NCBI GenBank assembly: GCA_008638375.1
Contig: CM018048.1
Coordinates: forward strand, 51,593,675 to 51,657,674
Direction: 5' to 3'
Source of the DNA: Nyssa sinensis
Lineage: Eukaryota > Streptophyta > Magnoliopsida > Cornales > Nyssaceae
Length of the DNA: 64,000 bases
The notes beneath the pieces are model-generated. The model saw only the letters and a list, made by a program, of their open reading frames with translations. It made no database searches and was not told the DNA's origin. How positions within the stretch are numbered: position 1 is the stretch's first letter; each line of letters opens with the position of its first letter. This document shows positions 1 through 13,500 of this stretch, piece after piece. The translations under genes were made by a program, and so were the position numbers.

Positions 1-2725
1 ATAAAAATATCAGACAAAATTGTAAATAATGAGAAAATCGAGGACAACAAGAGAAAAGGTCTCGGTTCTGTAAAGGGAGAGGGAGACAGTAGAGACTGGA
101 GACCCGCGAGTAGAGATATATAAAGAGGTGAGAAAAAGGTTTACGAAAAGAGAATCGAGTAAAGCGCCGCCGGTTCCTTTCAACTAACAAAGGACAAGCC
201 GAGTTCACGACGGGGACCAGCGCCGGGACAAATGTTATGTGTTGTTGTGTCAGACATTTAACCCTGTCTTTCTCTATAATTACGATATTGACATTACCCT
301 TCTATAATAGGATAACTTTCTAATTGACAGTGGACTTTGCTACATTTACTGAAAGAGAACAGGTGACGTAACCGAGGTACTAGGATATTGGCAATCAGTG
401 TTTATTGTCACAACTACCCCTCCTTTGCTATTAACATTCATCTTTTTTAAAATCTTTTATAATTATATTCATTTTTTTAATTTTTAGTGATAAATTATAA
501 ATATTTTATTTAGTCAATTTTTTTAAAATAATAAAATTATCTTTTATATATTTTTTTACTTTTTTTATTTTATATAAAAATATATTTAAGGTTTTATCAA
601 TATTTATTTAAAAGTTAAAAAAAATTTGAAAAAAAAATGTCAAAATTTAAAAAAAATGTTAAAAAAAAATTAAAAAGGTAATTTTAACATTTTGAAAAAA
701 AATTATTAGAAGGGATATTTATAATTTGTCAAAAAAAATAAGAAATACCAATCTAATTTATAGTTTGTTAAAAATCGTAGAAAAAATCAGAAAAAAAAAA
801 CTAATGAAATAGTACAATTCATCCATTAATTGAACAGTATTATTATAGCATTACAAAATAATTGAAGACTATTTTTCACATGTGAATCTTGAACAAACAA
901 TACAATCAAACCCAATTCATGACACGAAGAAAATAAATATTCATATCTTTTTTTACTATTTTATAATATTAGAAAATAATGATAAAACATAAATGTTGCC
1001 AACTCATTGAGAGGTAGTGGTATGTAAATCAAAATTTGAGCTACTATGAAATAAAGAAGATTTAATTGTTAAAAATTAAAACAGACATGTATAAAAATTT
1101 GTTTTTATTAAGTCATTGTTTGCTATTGTTATTTTTAATTGGACACATTTATCTATAATGATAGTGTCCAAATCTTACTCCAATAATCCATGCCTTACAT
1201 ACATCGCCTTTTACAGATTCTTGTAAAGTACTTTTGTAGGATTTGGACATGGCCCTTAGCAATAATTTAGTAGTGGGTTTGAATTATTGTGACAGTGACT
1301 AATATTATGTTGTGGTACATTTTTTTATGTGTTTGTGATATTGTAGCAATGATATTTAGCTAAAAAAGATATTGTAGCAATGATAATTATGATAATGAAT
1401 ATGTTGTGTGTTTGTACTTCATGTATATGTGATATTGTGGCATTGACTATATTATCTTCATGCATTTGTGACATTGTGTCTTTGGGTTTGAATTTGATTT
1501 CTTGATATAGTTTTTAAAAAATAAATTATCTATTAACTTAATTTTAAGCACCAATTTTATGAGTTTTCTTGAGATAGTTGGTTGTTTTGAGATAGATTAG
1601 GTTTTGAAAATTTGGGGATTTTTTTATAGTGAAAAAAAGGTTAATTGATCGTAGTTAAATTATAAAAAAAATTAATGTTAAACATAATAAATTTTTTCAC
1701 TCTTAAACATAAGATTGTGTGATTCGCTATAATAAATTAGGCTCGACAAAACGGATGGGTTAGGCGGGTTTGGTCATAAACGGGTTGAACTTATATATTG
1801 ACCCGAATTGATCGAATCATAAATAGGTTAGGTCAATCCGAATTTGATTTGTTACCTAACTTTTTTTAAAAAACAAAATACTATCTAAAATTGTCACATC
1901 TCAATCAAGTAATATAACTAACAAAATTCATCATATTTCTTTGTTAAAACTTTTGTGAATACACATTAAAAAAATTTTTATTTATCTATTAGTAAATGTA
2001 ATTAGACGAAATTTATGGTGATTGCTTTCACGTGTTCATTTTCTTAATATTTTATGTATTTTTTACATTTCACACACATTATATAATATATATATATGTG
2101 TGTGTGTGTGTGTGTTTGAAAAATTATAAATAAATACATGTGGGTCACATTGTGTATATAATTAAAAAATGAGATGAAATTTTTGTTATATTTAGCATTC
2201 TCTATTAAAAAAAAAACTCTCTAACAATATTTGTTATTTATTTTTATTATGTGACCTCTCTAACATTCGCGAAGATTAATATTGCGAATTTTTTTCTCAT
2301 TATGATGAATTATTTTCACCACCATACAATTTTTTTCACACACATTAATAAGAGAGCTGTATAAAGTATTAAAAAAAAAATTAAACACACAGAAATAGTG
2401 ATTCTCATGAGAGGGTAGTTTTGTATTTTTGTAGGTATGGGGGTGAAACAACAGTCAAAGGGCAAAACTGGTAAAGCAGACTAAAGTAGTCAGGTTAACA
2501 GTGATTGGTTAATTCCCGAAACGTAAGCTCAGAGCCGAGTCAGGGGGGGCTCAGTGCTTTAAGATTTAGATTTGGGTTAACTTTGTGTACTTTAGCCCAT
2601 TTTCACACTTGGTCTATTCATGTTCTGTACAATAATTTTTTTTTTCTACAATTGGCATATTTCACTGTTTTCCTTTTTAAGAACAGAACCTTAGGTTAGG
2701 TATATACTATTGTAAAAATTGTAAC

Positions 2726-2851
2726 ATTATTTGTTGTATAAGATATGAGTCTATCACCCTTGCCCTTTTGTGTGTGTGTGTGTACATATATATATATTAT
2801 TTGTTGTATAAGATATGAGTCTATCACCCTTGCCCTTTTGTGTGTGTGTGT
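2726..2851. repeat. 70-bp tandem duplication next to TG/CA and TA microsatellites
   Basis: The block beginning CATTATTTGTTGTATAAG at 2725-2726 is repeated almost perfectly 70 bases later. Each copy ends in CCCTTTTG followed by a TG run, and the second copy runs on into CA and TA dinucleotide repeats up to about 2896. This is typical of slippage or unequal exchange between microsatellites. The short reading frames across it are artefacts of the repeat. Confidence 0.85.
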
Positions 2852-2853
2852 AT

Positions 2854-2900
<47 letters not shown>

Positions 2901-3529
2901 AGCAATGATATAGTTAGGTATAAAAGAATTGATTTTAAATATTAACTACTATTTAAAAAGTTTGTATTTATTCTTAAAAATTGTTAAAAATTCTGAAAAA
3001 AGTCAAATTATATAGGAATTATTTTTCTTAAAAATAAATAATTTAATGTGAAGTCCGAACTTAGACTCGTGTTGAAATAAAATATACTAAATATAGCAAA
3101 TTTTTTATTTTATTTTTTTATTTTTATAAATAATTTGATTGGATAAGACCCGTTATAATAAATAAATAAAAATCTCACTACCTTCTAAATAAAAGTGAGA
3201 AAACGAATGAAAAAAAATGATTATGTATAGCAATAATTTTAAAAAAAATGTTTAAATATTAGGGTTACATTTTAAATATAACGTCATTAATGAGAACAGA
3301 ATAAAGTATAAAATATAAGAACATAATTAATTTTATGTGGATCCCAGAGATCATTAATGTGAAGTTAAAAATTAACAGAATCACTGAATTCACAACAGAA
3401 AGAGTTTAATGCCAGGGGGATTTTTGTAAATGAAAAAAACGGTGTAAGAGCAAATAGCTTGTTTGTATATGTAAAAGAGTTTCTTATTTAATATTTTTTT
3501 GAATAGGGTATATTATATATATACATATA

Positions 3530-3995
3530 TTTTAATTTTGATAATTATATTAATTTTTCTTGAGATTTATGAAATTATATTGATATTTTTTATTTATTTG
3601 ACAATATATAAATACATTTTTTCAATTTAACTTTTAAAAAAAATGAAAAAACTATTTATTTTATATTTTTTTTTTCAAATTTAAAAATTATGAATTTTTT
3701 TATTTTCTTTCATTTTTCAAATAAATATTAATTAAAATATTAAAATTATTTTTATATAACATAAAATAAAAACTTTTAAAAAAAAGTAAAAAAATTGATC
3801 AAAGTTAAAAAAAAATGTAAAAAATAAAATAAAATAAGAGGAACAATTTAGTTATTTTGATTAAAAAATTTGACTGAAAAATGTATTTGTATATTATTAG
3901 ATAATGTAAGAAAGGTAAATGTAATTTCAAAAAAATTTAAAAAATATTAATATAATTGTTAAAAATCTTAAGAAAATATCACTATAATTTATTTT
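3530..3995. mobile_element. Inverted-repeat, MITE-like AT-rich element
   Basis: A left arm at about 3535-3625 and a right arm at about 3880-3995 are imperfect inverted repeats of each other. Both contain, in opposite orientation, forms of TATATAAATACATTTTT and of TTATATTAATTTTT. There is no coding capacity. The long arms and AT-rich centre fit a non-autonomous DNA element, but I could not fix the termini or a target duplication. Confidence 0.4.
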
Positions 3996-4140
3996 TTAGA
4001 ATATCATTTATTATTATTTTATTTTAAAATAAAAATAAATAAAAATAAAATCTGATTTAAAAACTTAAACAAACTCTCTTAAGAGGATTACCTGATGCAA
4101 AAATGTCACTGACCCTAATATATGTATTTCTCTTCTCTCT

Positions 4141-4172
4141 CTCCCCCCAGCTCCCCCCCCCCCCCCCTCCTC

Positions 4173-4210
<38 letters not shown>
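4141..4210. repeat. Compound C / CT / TA microsatellite
   Basis: A run of about 16 C interrupted by T is followed by CT and then TA dinucleotides. It is likely length-variable. Confidence 0.9.
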
Positions 4211-4218
<8 letters not shown>

Positions 4219-4878
4219 GTTTGTCTTGTTATGATTGTGAATTGAAAAGTTGGATTAAAAGCTGGAAGTAAGAGATAAAGAGATTTTTCTTGGAAAACAT
4301 GATAAATCAGGTGGGAACCGGATTGAGAACATGAAATGGACTATGAGAAAGTTTCACACACATGGCAAGCATGCAACTCTTAAAAAGAAGAATCATTATG
4401 GTATTCTGTGATGAAGCCACCTGGTTTAATGTTGTCAAAGGACCCACGTTGGATGGGTCCATACAGTGTCCTATCACTATCAGCCATGCACCTTTTTTTA
4501 TTTTTTTGGGTATCTTTCTTGTTTTTAAAGAATAATTTTAAAAATGATAATCATCCCAATTTTTTTATAAAATGAGTCAGTTAAAATAAATTATAGTGGA
4601 GAGAGTGGCAGCTGCCACGTAATTAACAGATGTTACAAGTAGACATCATATCAATTGTTGAGTGATGCCACATCAATTTTACTACTTCTTTAATGGGATG
4701 TTACGTGGCACTGACATAACATTCACGTGATAAGTAAGTGAATTTTTACTTTTTTTTTTTTCAAGTAAGACTCAACTTTAACGGGACCCGAGCGTCTCCC
4801 ATAATAATTTAATTTTTAATTTAAATTCTATATTTTTTAATGATTATTTAAATTTAAGTCTATAAGTAATAGTGCATT

Positions 4879-5414
4879 TAAGAGTGTTAATTTTTAACAC
4901 AACATGATAATATGACTTTAATACGACACGAAATTGACGGATTTGGGTTTAACATAAATGAGTTTGAGTCATAAACGGGTTGACACATATAACACGATTA
5001 ATAAACAGGTCGTGTTTGGATTTTACTAGTGTCAACTCGTTTAACACGATTTAACACGTTTAATTATAAAATATATTATGAGTTAAGGTAATTCGTCTCA
5101 CATCAAATATTTATCAAGGTTTTGAAATTTTTTATTTATAAAAGAGGTTTCTACTTTGATTTGACACATATCTAAAGTTCTAAACTTGAAAATTATCTAT
5201 ACATATTAAAAGATAGGTAAATTTTTTTATTTAAAAAATAAAAAAAATTAAAATAAACAGGTTAAGTGTGTCGACACGTGTAACATGGTCCATAAATGAT
5301 TTGGGTTTGAGTTTTGAAACTTGACAGGATTAGTTAATAGTGTCGGGTTAAGATTCACACATATTTTGGAATATGTATGCCTTGAGACGACCCAAATACG
5401 AATTGACACCCCTA
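4879..5414. mobile_element. Non-autonomous hAT-type element with intact 8-bp target duplication
   Basis: The element is 536 bp. Its left end reads TAAGAGTGTTAAT and its right end, reverse-complemented, reads TAGGGGTGTCAAT: 13-bp terminal inverted repeats matching at 10 positions. It is flanked on both sides by the perfect direct repeat AGTGCATT (4871-4878 and 5415-5422). An 8-bp target duplication with TA-G-GGTGT-type ends is the hallmark of hAT elements. The interior holds internal repeats such as AACACG and no transposase frame, so it must have been moved by an enzyme encoded elsewhere. Confidence 0.85.
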
Positions 5415-5422
5415 AGTGCATT

Positions 5423-7402
5423 GATTTGAATCTAAATTCAAGTAAAATCCTATTTAGGTATAAATTTGAGTAACCATTAAAACAAATTTTTATAAATTTT
5501 GTCTCAAATTTAAATTTGAATTAGAGTTTGAATCATCACTAAAAATGCTCTTATGTTATGTATGTTATGATTCGTATTTTTTGAATTATAATATATATAA
5601 AAAAAATATTATTAAAATAACATTTTATTATGTGATGGTCCATTCTCATTCAATAATACTTCGGAGTGATAATATCATTGTTAATATTATATAAATATAT
5701 GATTTTGGAGCATTCAGTCAAATGTTCTTTTTTATATATATATATATATATATATAATAAATAAAAAAAGTATTACAATTCATATATTACAATCAACTCT
5801 ATACGATTTGAAAGAAGCATGAATGACTAACTGAGTTAACTCTCATTGATTCGGTCAAACATTTTTAAATATATCTTTTTCAAGTTAAGGTCTAATTTCA
5901 TTTTTATTAACATCAAAAGTCCCTCTATTTTTATGATACAATTAAAGACACTCGTTGAAATAAGTTCACACCCAACAAAAACATGCCACGTCACCTGTTC
6001 TCGTTTTCATATTTTAAGACGAGTGAGGTTAAAACTAATTAACATGCGATTTTCATGAATCCATATGTCTTAATGTCGTTTGATCGAGATGTTAGGTAAA
6101 ATTACTATTCAATCTTTGGAGTCACACACACACACATGAAAGAAAGAAAAAAAATCACATTTTAGGGGAACTAATTTTTTCTTCTTCACAAATTATAGAA
6201 ATTTTTGGAATCTAATCTAATGGCTGCATCTTTCAAAATCTTGTAAATAGATGTTCTCTATAGTATTTATTGCTAACAACTTATATGCTTTAACTTCTTG
6301 AATCATTATTTGCAAAACTTGTATATGAAAGTTCTCGATCTTCATCTTATATACTCTGAGCTTATCTTGATTAATCATTTTAGTAAGTGAGCATTTATTG
6401 CACCAATCGGCTCTATAAGAGAGTATTATTGATATCAACTTTGTATCTTCTTGTTACAGAAAAAATTTGCAGATAGGCTATTCTTATGAGACAAAAGAAA
6501 ATTTTACTGGGGAAAGAGCAAGGAGCTATTCTTTGTAAATGTTTGACCTCCACCTGTAAAAAAGTTTATACAGTGAAAAAAAACTTAAGTGAGGAACTTG
6601 AATCGATGACTCCGAAATTTTTGAAACCTCAAAAAATCGTTATGTTTATTCTCTTTTTCTTATTATTTATTTAATTTGTGCGTTACTTGCATTAATATTT
6701 AAAATTTGTAAAATTAATACTAGTATTTGGTAAATACTCAAATCACTCCCTCTTTGAGTATAAATCTGGGCAACAAAATTAACCTATCAAATCTATGCAA
6801 CATCTCATCAAGAACGACACAAGGCGCAGCTCGTAGAATTACACTCCAGCCGAATTAGCCAAGAAAATGCTGGATATATCTCCAAACACAAACCTCCCTC
6901 CCTGGGAACCACACAACAAGACACCCATTTGGAAATACTTGACAGATTTTCCGAGCGGGCCATGCACCTTACTTTTGTGGGGCCACTCAAAACGGGGAAC
7001 TGAGGACATTTGCCTCGAAAACCAAAGATGGAACAAAGGACAGCAACTTCCAAGAAAAGATATTTGCTTCTTGTTTTCCTCTACGCATACCAAATCACCC
7101 ACTGCAAAGCTAGATAGAGAATTTTGCATTAACCCTAAGAGGGTTGGTTGTGCATTGCATGGATCCGCAGTAGATCAACAAATCCATTTCGATGGACACT
7201 GTTGAATAGCAAATCTCTTTGCATAAGCTTCCAAGTAATCGACCTTAAGAGTGAAATATAGAGCTACTTTGAATAACTGCATTGAATATTATTAGATGTT
7301 AAAAATGATAAATTTGATCACTGATATATGAGATGGTGCCCATTCAATACTAATGAATGCAATTTATTGTTGTTTTTGTGGAGTTGAAACTGTCCCAAAA
7401 TT
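5423..7402. other. Intergenic DNA with unassigned short reading frames
   Basis: Contains a TA microsatellite near 5735-5757 and several frames of 60-112 codons. The longest with an ATG is on the + strand at 6867-7205 (112 codons) and overlaps two open frames on the opposite strand (6808-7129). The base composition of 6780-7205 is less AT-rich than its surroundings, as in decayed coding DNA, but none of the translations matches a family I know and no splice pattern joins them. Confidence 0.4.
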
Positions 7403-7576
7403 GAAACAGAAAAGAAAAAAGCTCATGAAGTTGGCAAGCCTTTGAAACCTAACTCTTCTGCAACTCCTTATGAAGTTGCTGCAGCTGCAGAAGCATTATT
7501 CAAAATCAGGAGTATTGTTGAGTTTGTTGAAGAGTTAAATGAATTAGTTATTGATAGTTTGCTACTCAAACAATGA
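7403..7576 (+). pseudogene. Fragment of an unidentified protein-coding gene (C-terminal exon-like)
   Basis: An open frame of 57 codons plus TGA without its own start codon. The composition is clearly protein-like: a basic stretch (ETEKKKAHEVGKPLKP), then an alanine-rich helix (YEVAAAAEALFK) and an acidic, leucine-rich tail (VEFVEELNELV). Codon use is balanced compared with the AT-rich surroundings. A stop lies 18 bases upstream in the same frame, so this is either an exon fragment or a truncated copy. I do not recognise the parent family. Confidence 0.4.
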
Positions 7577-7733
7577 CAAAAGATTAATGAACAAAAATAA
7601 AATAAAAAAGGTAAATAATATTGGGGTGGGTGGGTCTTTGTCATATACTACTAATCCCTTTCATCTTGAATGGTCTTTTTTCAATTTTAATAAAAAATAA
7701 GATAAAAGGCTAATAGGTATTTCTTCTAAATTA

Positions 7734-7985
7734 CTCCCTCTGCCTCAAAATAAAGATTCATTTCAAAATTCTAACTTTCTAAAAAGTATTATTTTATTAT
7801 TTTGAAACTATTTAAATTTTTTATATTACTCTTATTTAATTGTAAATTATGTTCACATTAAGTGTAATAAATGATAGTTTTGAAAATTTATAAGTTAAAA
7901 GTACGTTACTTAATTTTTAAATAGGACTCTTAAAATGAGACATTTTAAAATGGAATAAAGGACTCTTAAAATGGAATGGAGGGAG
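7734..7985. mobile_element. Stowaway-type MITE (Tc1/mariner)
   Basis: A 252-bp element flanked by TA on both sides (7732-7733 and 7986-7987). The left end is CTCCCTCTGCCTCAAAAT and the right end, reverse-complemented, is CTCCCTCCATTCCATTTT. The CTCCCTC-C/T-G terminus with a TA target duplication is the diagnostic signature of Stowaway elements. It has no coding capacity. Internal repeats of GGACTCTTAAAATG occur near the right end. Confidence 0.85.
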
Positions 7986-7987
7986 TA

Positions 7988-8351
7988 TTATCCTTTTATG
8001 ATTAGATTGGTATTTGGTCACATATTCATAAATTGTGTTCGGGACTAAAATGTATATATTAGAAATTTGAGAGTTTTAAACATGAAATTTTAACCAATTT
8101 TGGAGGGTCGATTCCAAATTTTTAAAAAATTGGACCCCTTTGCCACCCCCTTGATCCATTGGTGGGTGTTATATGTTATACTTAGTGAAAATTTTCTTGC
8201 AAGAACACTCATGTTAGTTCAACCAATAAGATCTCCAAGATAAAGAAATATATTTATTAAAAAAAAAAAACTTTTAAGTCCAGCCCTCATGTGTCCATAG
8301 GACACCTGATTAGCAGGTTTCTATCATAAAAATACTTTGAAATAGTGATAA

Positions 8352-8401
<50 letters not shown>

Positions 8402-9539
8402 CAAGCACTAATCTAATAACAACTTTGGTCTAAATACAAAGTGGAAGTCAACATTGAATAACTGTCCCCAACATTGAAAAATTATAAAAATATCTTAAGT
8501 CAATTAATTGGGAGTCATTTCGTCTGTTTGAAATGAGTAGGGTTCATTTCTCTTGCATCGTGAGGTCATCATTTAAGTGGACATCATTCATTTTCTGAAG
8601 AAAGTAAATCCTTCATCTTTTGAAAGTAGAAGTTCTGACTTCTAAAATCAAAATCAACAAAGAAAAAGATGATTTTGGAAAACTCTTGAATAACACTGAC
8701 TTATATGAGATGATAAAATATTTCATCTTTAATGTAACAAATTTTGAAAAGAAAATAAAGAAGACAAGACAAGAAGAAAGAGAAATCCTAAAACCCGTCA
8801 AGGATTCTTGGTGAGAATAAGAGAAAATAGTTCATTCTGTCCCAATTTTATATTCAAATTACATATTTTTATAATTTATTAAATACACTCACAAATTTAA
8901 ATTTAAATATACATAGGTTATACATGTATATATATTTAAATTTTAGAAACCAAGTTCTACAAAACCTTATAGTGGGACTGGTGTCCACAGGATGACAGCT
9001 TCTTCACAAGTCCACTTGTGTATATTTTAAATGCATAGCCAAAATAGGCGTTCCCGAACAGCTAAGTAGAGCATCAATCACAGCCTGTAATTTTTTTTTG
9101 CCAATCAAAACAAATTCCATCTTAAGCAATAAATACATGTAATTTATTATACAAATAGGTACACCTCACTTGTACCAAGCCACGTGGCATAAACAAATAT
9201 TATGGACCCACCATCAAGTAAATTAAAGAGATTTATGGTGACATAATCATACCCATCTGACCCTTTATCAGTTGTGGGTCTTCCCCACTCAGCATATCAG
9301 AGATACCCTTCCACTTAAATATTATACATAACAAAAAAAATAATCCAAAAGAAGTTTCCTTTGATTTAAAAAAATAAGAGGAAAATTGTTTGTATACATG
9401 CCCACATATCATGTATATGTGTATGTATATAAATAATACACCTGTCAATGTGTGTGTGTGTGTATATATATATATAATTATAGACATGAGTTTAGTCAGT
9501 GAAATTACCAAATTGCACTTATGTTGACAGCTTTCACTT
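7988..9539. other. Intergenic DNA upstream of the kinase gene
   Basis: AT-rich. Holds a long TA microsatellite at about 8356-8398 and a TG/TA repeat at about 9450-9474. A pair of overlapping 62-64-codon frames at 8613-8814 reads through on both strands and resembles no family I know. No gene is supported here. Confidence 0.5.
8356..8398. repeat. TA dinucleotide microsatellite
   Basis: About 21 uninterrupted TA units. Confidence 0.95.
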
Positions 9540-10085
9540 ACTGATTGAAAGTTTAACAGGAAGCCGGTTGTCTCGGTTTCCGGTTTGAGAGAGCGCTTTT
9601 GAACTGTGAGAAGTGAGAGAGAGAAACTAATGGCTGGTTCTCGGGAAGCTTTGCTGTAACGGCCTTCTTCAGTGGTTCTACCAACAGGTTTCTCTCTCTC
9701 TCTCTTCTTTCTCACTCTATATGTAACTGCAGTGTGTGGGTTCCTTTTTTGTTACATGATTTAGCTTGTGAACAAATCTGATTCTCAACGAGTGATGTGG
9801 ATGCGTTTTGCTGGTGTTTTTTTTTTCTTTTTCAAATGGTATTTGAATTTAATGTTTTGAATTTTTTATCATTATTAATTTTTAGTTATTGTCTGAAGAA
9901 TCCTTGATACCTTTGGGATTACAAAAGTTTTGAGTTTGAATCTGGATATTTTTTTCCTTTTGGGGTTGTGCTGAGGTTGAAGTCTGTTATGGAATGACTT
10001 AGTCTTCTGTATTGAGTATTCATTCTATTCTGGATCTGTAACATAAATTTGATAAATGCGTTCTTCTTGATCTTAACTTTACCTA

Positions 10086-10125
<40 letters not shown>

Positions 10126-10514
10126 TTGTATGTATGTATAATTTAAGCAAAGTTCTCTAAAATTTGATGACTCTATGGTTTGGATTCTGCATAGGTGTTT
10201 GACACTACGAGAAAGTTTAGTGCTTTGAACATCTGTAAATTGCCGGGTTCATGTTGAATAACTATCTTGGCCATCATGAGAGGTTAACTACCACTTCATA
10301 AGTTCATCTAAGAATCTTTGTTCTGCCGTGGACTTGCAGTCTATGTTTGATGAATGGGTCTCCTTGGAAATGATCTCAATTATGGCTTCAGAACTTAGAT
10401 TACCTGTTTGCTAGGAAATGATGTGGAGCATGCGAGATGGTGATCTAACAATAATGAAATATAAGTGAGGTTTTGATTGGTGGTTATTTATAACTAGAGT
10501 TATTAGAATTTGGC
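9540..10514 (+). promoter_or_regulatory. Spliced 5' leader of the kinase gene with several upstream ORFs
   Basis: The first leader exon probably runs from about 9540 to 9687, where ACAG is followed by GTTTCT and a pyrimidine-rich stretch. A matching acceptor (GCATAG, ending 10194) opens a second leader exon joined directly to the start codon at 10515. Upstream ORFs are visible at 9630-9659 (9 codons), 10251-10301 (16), 10343-10414 (23) and 10418-10468 (16), each closed before the main ATG. The exon limits are inferred from splice motifs. The transcription start is not known. Confidence 0.55.
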
Positions 10515-13500
10515 ATGGACATATTCAATAGTGATAACATCAGTGAGCTTCCAATTAGACCCTGCAACTGTTACAAAGCTGCGAGCTTGACTGCAACAGT
10601 ACTGGACTCGACCCACACCTTAAATTTTAAGGATCGATATGTTCTTGGAGAGCAATTGGGATGGGGGCAATTTGGCATAATTAGGGCATGTTCAGATAAG
10701 TTGACTGGTGAAGTATTTGCATGCAAGTCTATTGCTAAAGATAGATTGGTCACGCTGGATGATGTGTGCAGCATCAAGCTTGAGATTGAGATAATGACTA
10801 AGTTATCTGGGCACCCAAATGTTGTGGATCTCAAGGCAGTTTATGAGGAGGAAGATTTTGTGCATCTTGTGATGGAGCTTTGTGCCGGTGGGGAGCTTTT
10901 TCATCGCCTTGAGAAGCATGGGAGGTTCTGTGAGTACGAGGCTCGAGATCTTTTTAGGCACCTGATGCAAGTGGTAATGTATTGTCATGACAAAGGTATT
11001 GTTCATCGAGATCTAAAGCCAGAGAACATTCTCCTCTCGACAAAGTCTTTTTCCTCACCTATTAAATTGGCAGACTTTGGTCTTGCAACCTATATCAAAC
11101 CAGGTAAGCCTTTTGTCTTTCTTGGTGAAATCTGACCAAGCCACATATTAAATCATGTCTACACATTCCTTGCCATTTAAGTGCATGGATTTTGGTATCA
11201 ACAGGGAAGAATTTGCATGGGACAGTTGGGAGTCCATTTTATATAGCTCCTGAGGTACTGGCAGGTGGTTATAACCAAGCTGCTGATGTGTGGAGTGCTG
11301 GGGTTATCCTTTACATTCTTCTCAGTGGGACACCTCCCTTTTGGGGGAAGACCAAATCAAAAATCTTTGATGCTGTTAGGGCTGCAGAGTTGCGATTCCC
11401 TCCTGATCCTTGGGACCGGATATCAGCATCTGCCAGGGACTTGGTCACTGGAATGCTACATGTAGATCCTTCCAAGAGGCTCACGGCTAAACAGGTTCTG
11501 GGTATGTTGATTATTTATTATATCTTCTGCCTCTATCAGATTCTGAACTCTGCTCTGGATGTAAGATGCTCAAATTGCAATTGATTATGATTGATCAAAG
11601 TGTTATTTTAACATTCCAAAAGTTATTTAACGAATGATGGAGTGGCAGTAGAAGAGGATTTTTCCCTTGACAATTTGTTCAAAAATGCCCAGTTTTCTGT
11701 GGGCTTGTTCTGAACAGGTTCTCCAAATGGCACCCAGATTTGAGCATCAAGCTCATACGGGAGGGTACATCACATATATATGCCTTGTGTATGAGCAGTA
11801 CCTTTTGCCCCTAACACCCTCTTTCTGGTTCTCTATCATTCGATTATCTTCTTTTTGGAACTTACTGAAATTAATTACTATAAACAATCTTCCTGCAGTC
11901 AATAGAGAATTACAATCTGAGATTATGAGTGGTGATTTAAGAAATGGTTGATGTTATGGCTTCAAATATATTTCCTAATGTTATTTCAGTTTTCTTTAAG
12001 AATAAGGACTATTTAAATTTATATACTTTTATTTTAAAATTTTCTATTTTGCTTTATTGCTTTAGGAAAGTTGAGTTACGAGGAGTCTAAAGAATTGTAA
12101 TGACTCTCTCCAGATATAGAAGAATAAAGTTGATTTTTAGGATGCTAATCACCCTAAAATAGGTATGGCTCCTCGCCATGTCCAATGTCCATTCAGTTCT
12201 TTCAAACCAATCACCCACCTTGAATTGCAGTGGGCCTGGCTTAAATTCATTAGGACCACTTGGATTCAAGGTGGGAGACTGCTTTGAAAAGAATGGTTAT
12301 GAATTGGACTTGGAGAAGAGCATTTCCTTGGGTAGATGATCACCACCTCAGTAATCAAATTTCTGTGTCTTTTATTTTTTGATTTCTGTTTGCTTTGGTT
12401 ACAATCTGTCGTGATTCGGGATTGTATCAGTCGTTATCATATTCTTGGTTTATTCCATAAAACTAGAAAAGCAAAGATGATGGAGGACTTTAATAAATTT
12501 GTGAAAAGGATGGATCTTCTTCATAAAAATTGTTGCATATCTATAATTGAGATGGATTGACAATAAGAACAATAAATGACAACAACTGTTCAAGTTAATG
12601 CTGCAATGGAATACACCGTGGCAGCATTAAATTCACAACAGAATTTTATTCAAGTCCTGTGAGCAAAGCTGGTTAATTCAAGCTGATTGAATGTGAAGAT
12701 GCTATGTTACTAGATACAAATCAAGGGTGGCAGTTCAAGCTTGATCCATTACGTTTGTATTTTCTAAATTTGAAGGAGAGAGATCAACTAGATTGGATGT
12801 TTTGGGCTGATCAACTAAGAAATTTATCAAATTCCTGATGATCGGATGGTTTCTTTTGGACAAACCATCGGATTTTAAACCATCGGACCGTTGCTGAGAT
12901 GACATGGTCCCTGTCTCGAAGTGCACGTTGTGCCAGATTTAAAACATTTGAATATGCGAATCCAGGAGGGACACTTCCCAAGTTGCAGCAATTGTGTTAG
13001 ATTGTGATTATCAAAACGAGATTTGAGTGGCTAAAAAACCACACTTCGCCTGAATTTTTTTTTTTCATTTTAATTATTATTTTTTTCTGTTTGGGGCTAA
13101 AATGTGAGATCCTTGGGGGAGTGCAGATGTTGTGGAAAATGTCATTAATTCATGCTTTTGAAATAGCCAAAGTTTAAGAGGAAAGTAGGAAACAAAAACA
13201 GTGTCACAAGGTGAAAGCAGTTTAAAAGTCAGAATCAGATAGTCTTATGACCAACACCAATTAAATTTGCAGTTAGTTAAAAGTTCGCCCCAGCTGAGAT
13301 GACAAAGATGTGTAGTAAAGGTCTTTGCCACAATATGTGTGTGATTCAAGCTTTGATGACTGCAGCACAAGCTTGGTAATATTTGAAAGGCTCGAAGACA
13401 AGGCAGTTGATCCTTGAGGACAATAGTTCATTGGGAAGGGGAAGGGGTGTTAAAGTTTGAAATTTATTTCGTAATTATATTTTATATTTGTTAAAAAGGG

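Larger units (their letters stand above)
1..4878. other. AT-rich intergenic DNA, no gene recognised
   Basis: No reading frame here resembles a known protein. The first 450 bases are less AT-rich and hold a TATA-like stretch near 115-123; they could belong to the leader or promoter of a gene beyond the left edge, but nothing proves this. The rest is long A/T runs, a TG microsatellite near 2098-2116, a local 70-bp tandem duplication near 2.7 kb, an inverted-repeat block at 3.5-4.0 kb and a compound C/CT/TA microsatellite near 4.15 kb. Confidence 0.6.

Noticed and set aside
2696..2945. Short frames rich in Tyr/Ile/Val/Cys
   Set aside because: They are direct translations of TG/CA and TA microsatellites.
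6808..7205. Overlapping open frames of 81-112 codons on both strands
   Set aside because: No family resemblance, no splice sites or promoter to support a gene, and both strands are open, so at least one reading is chance. Kept only as a note in the intergenic entry.
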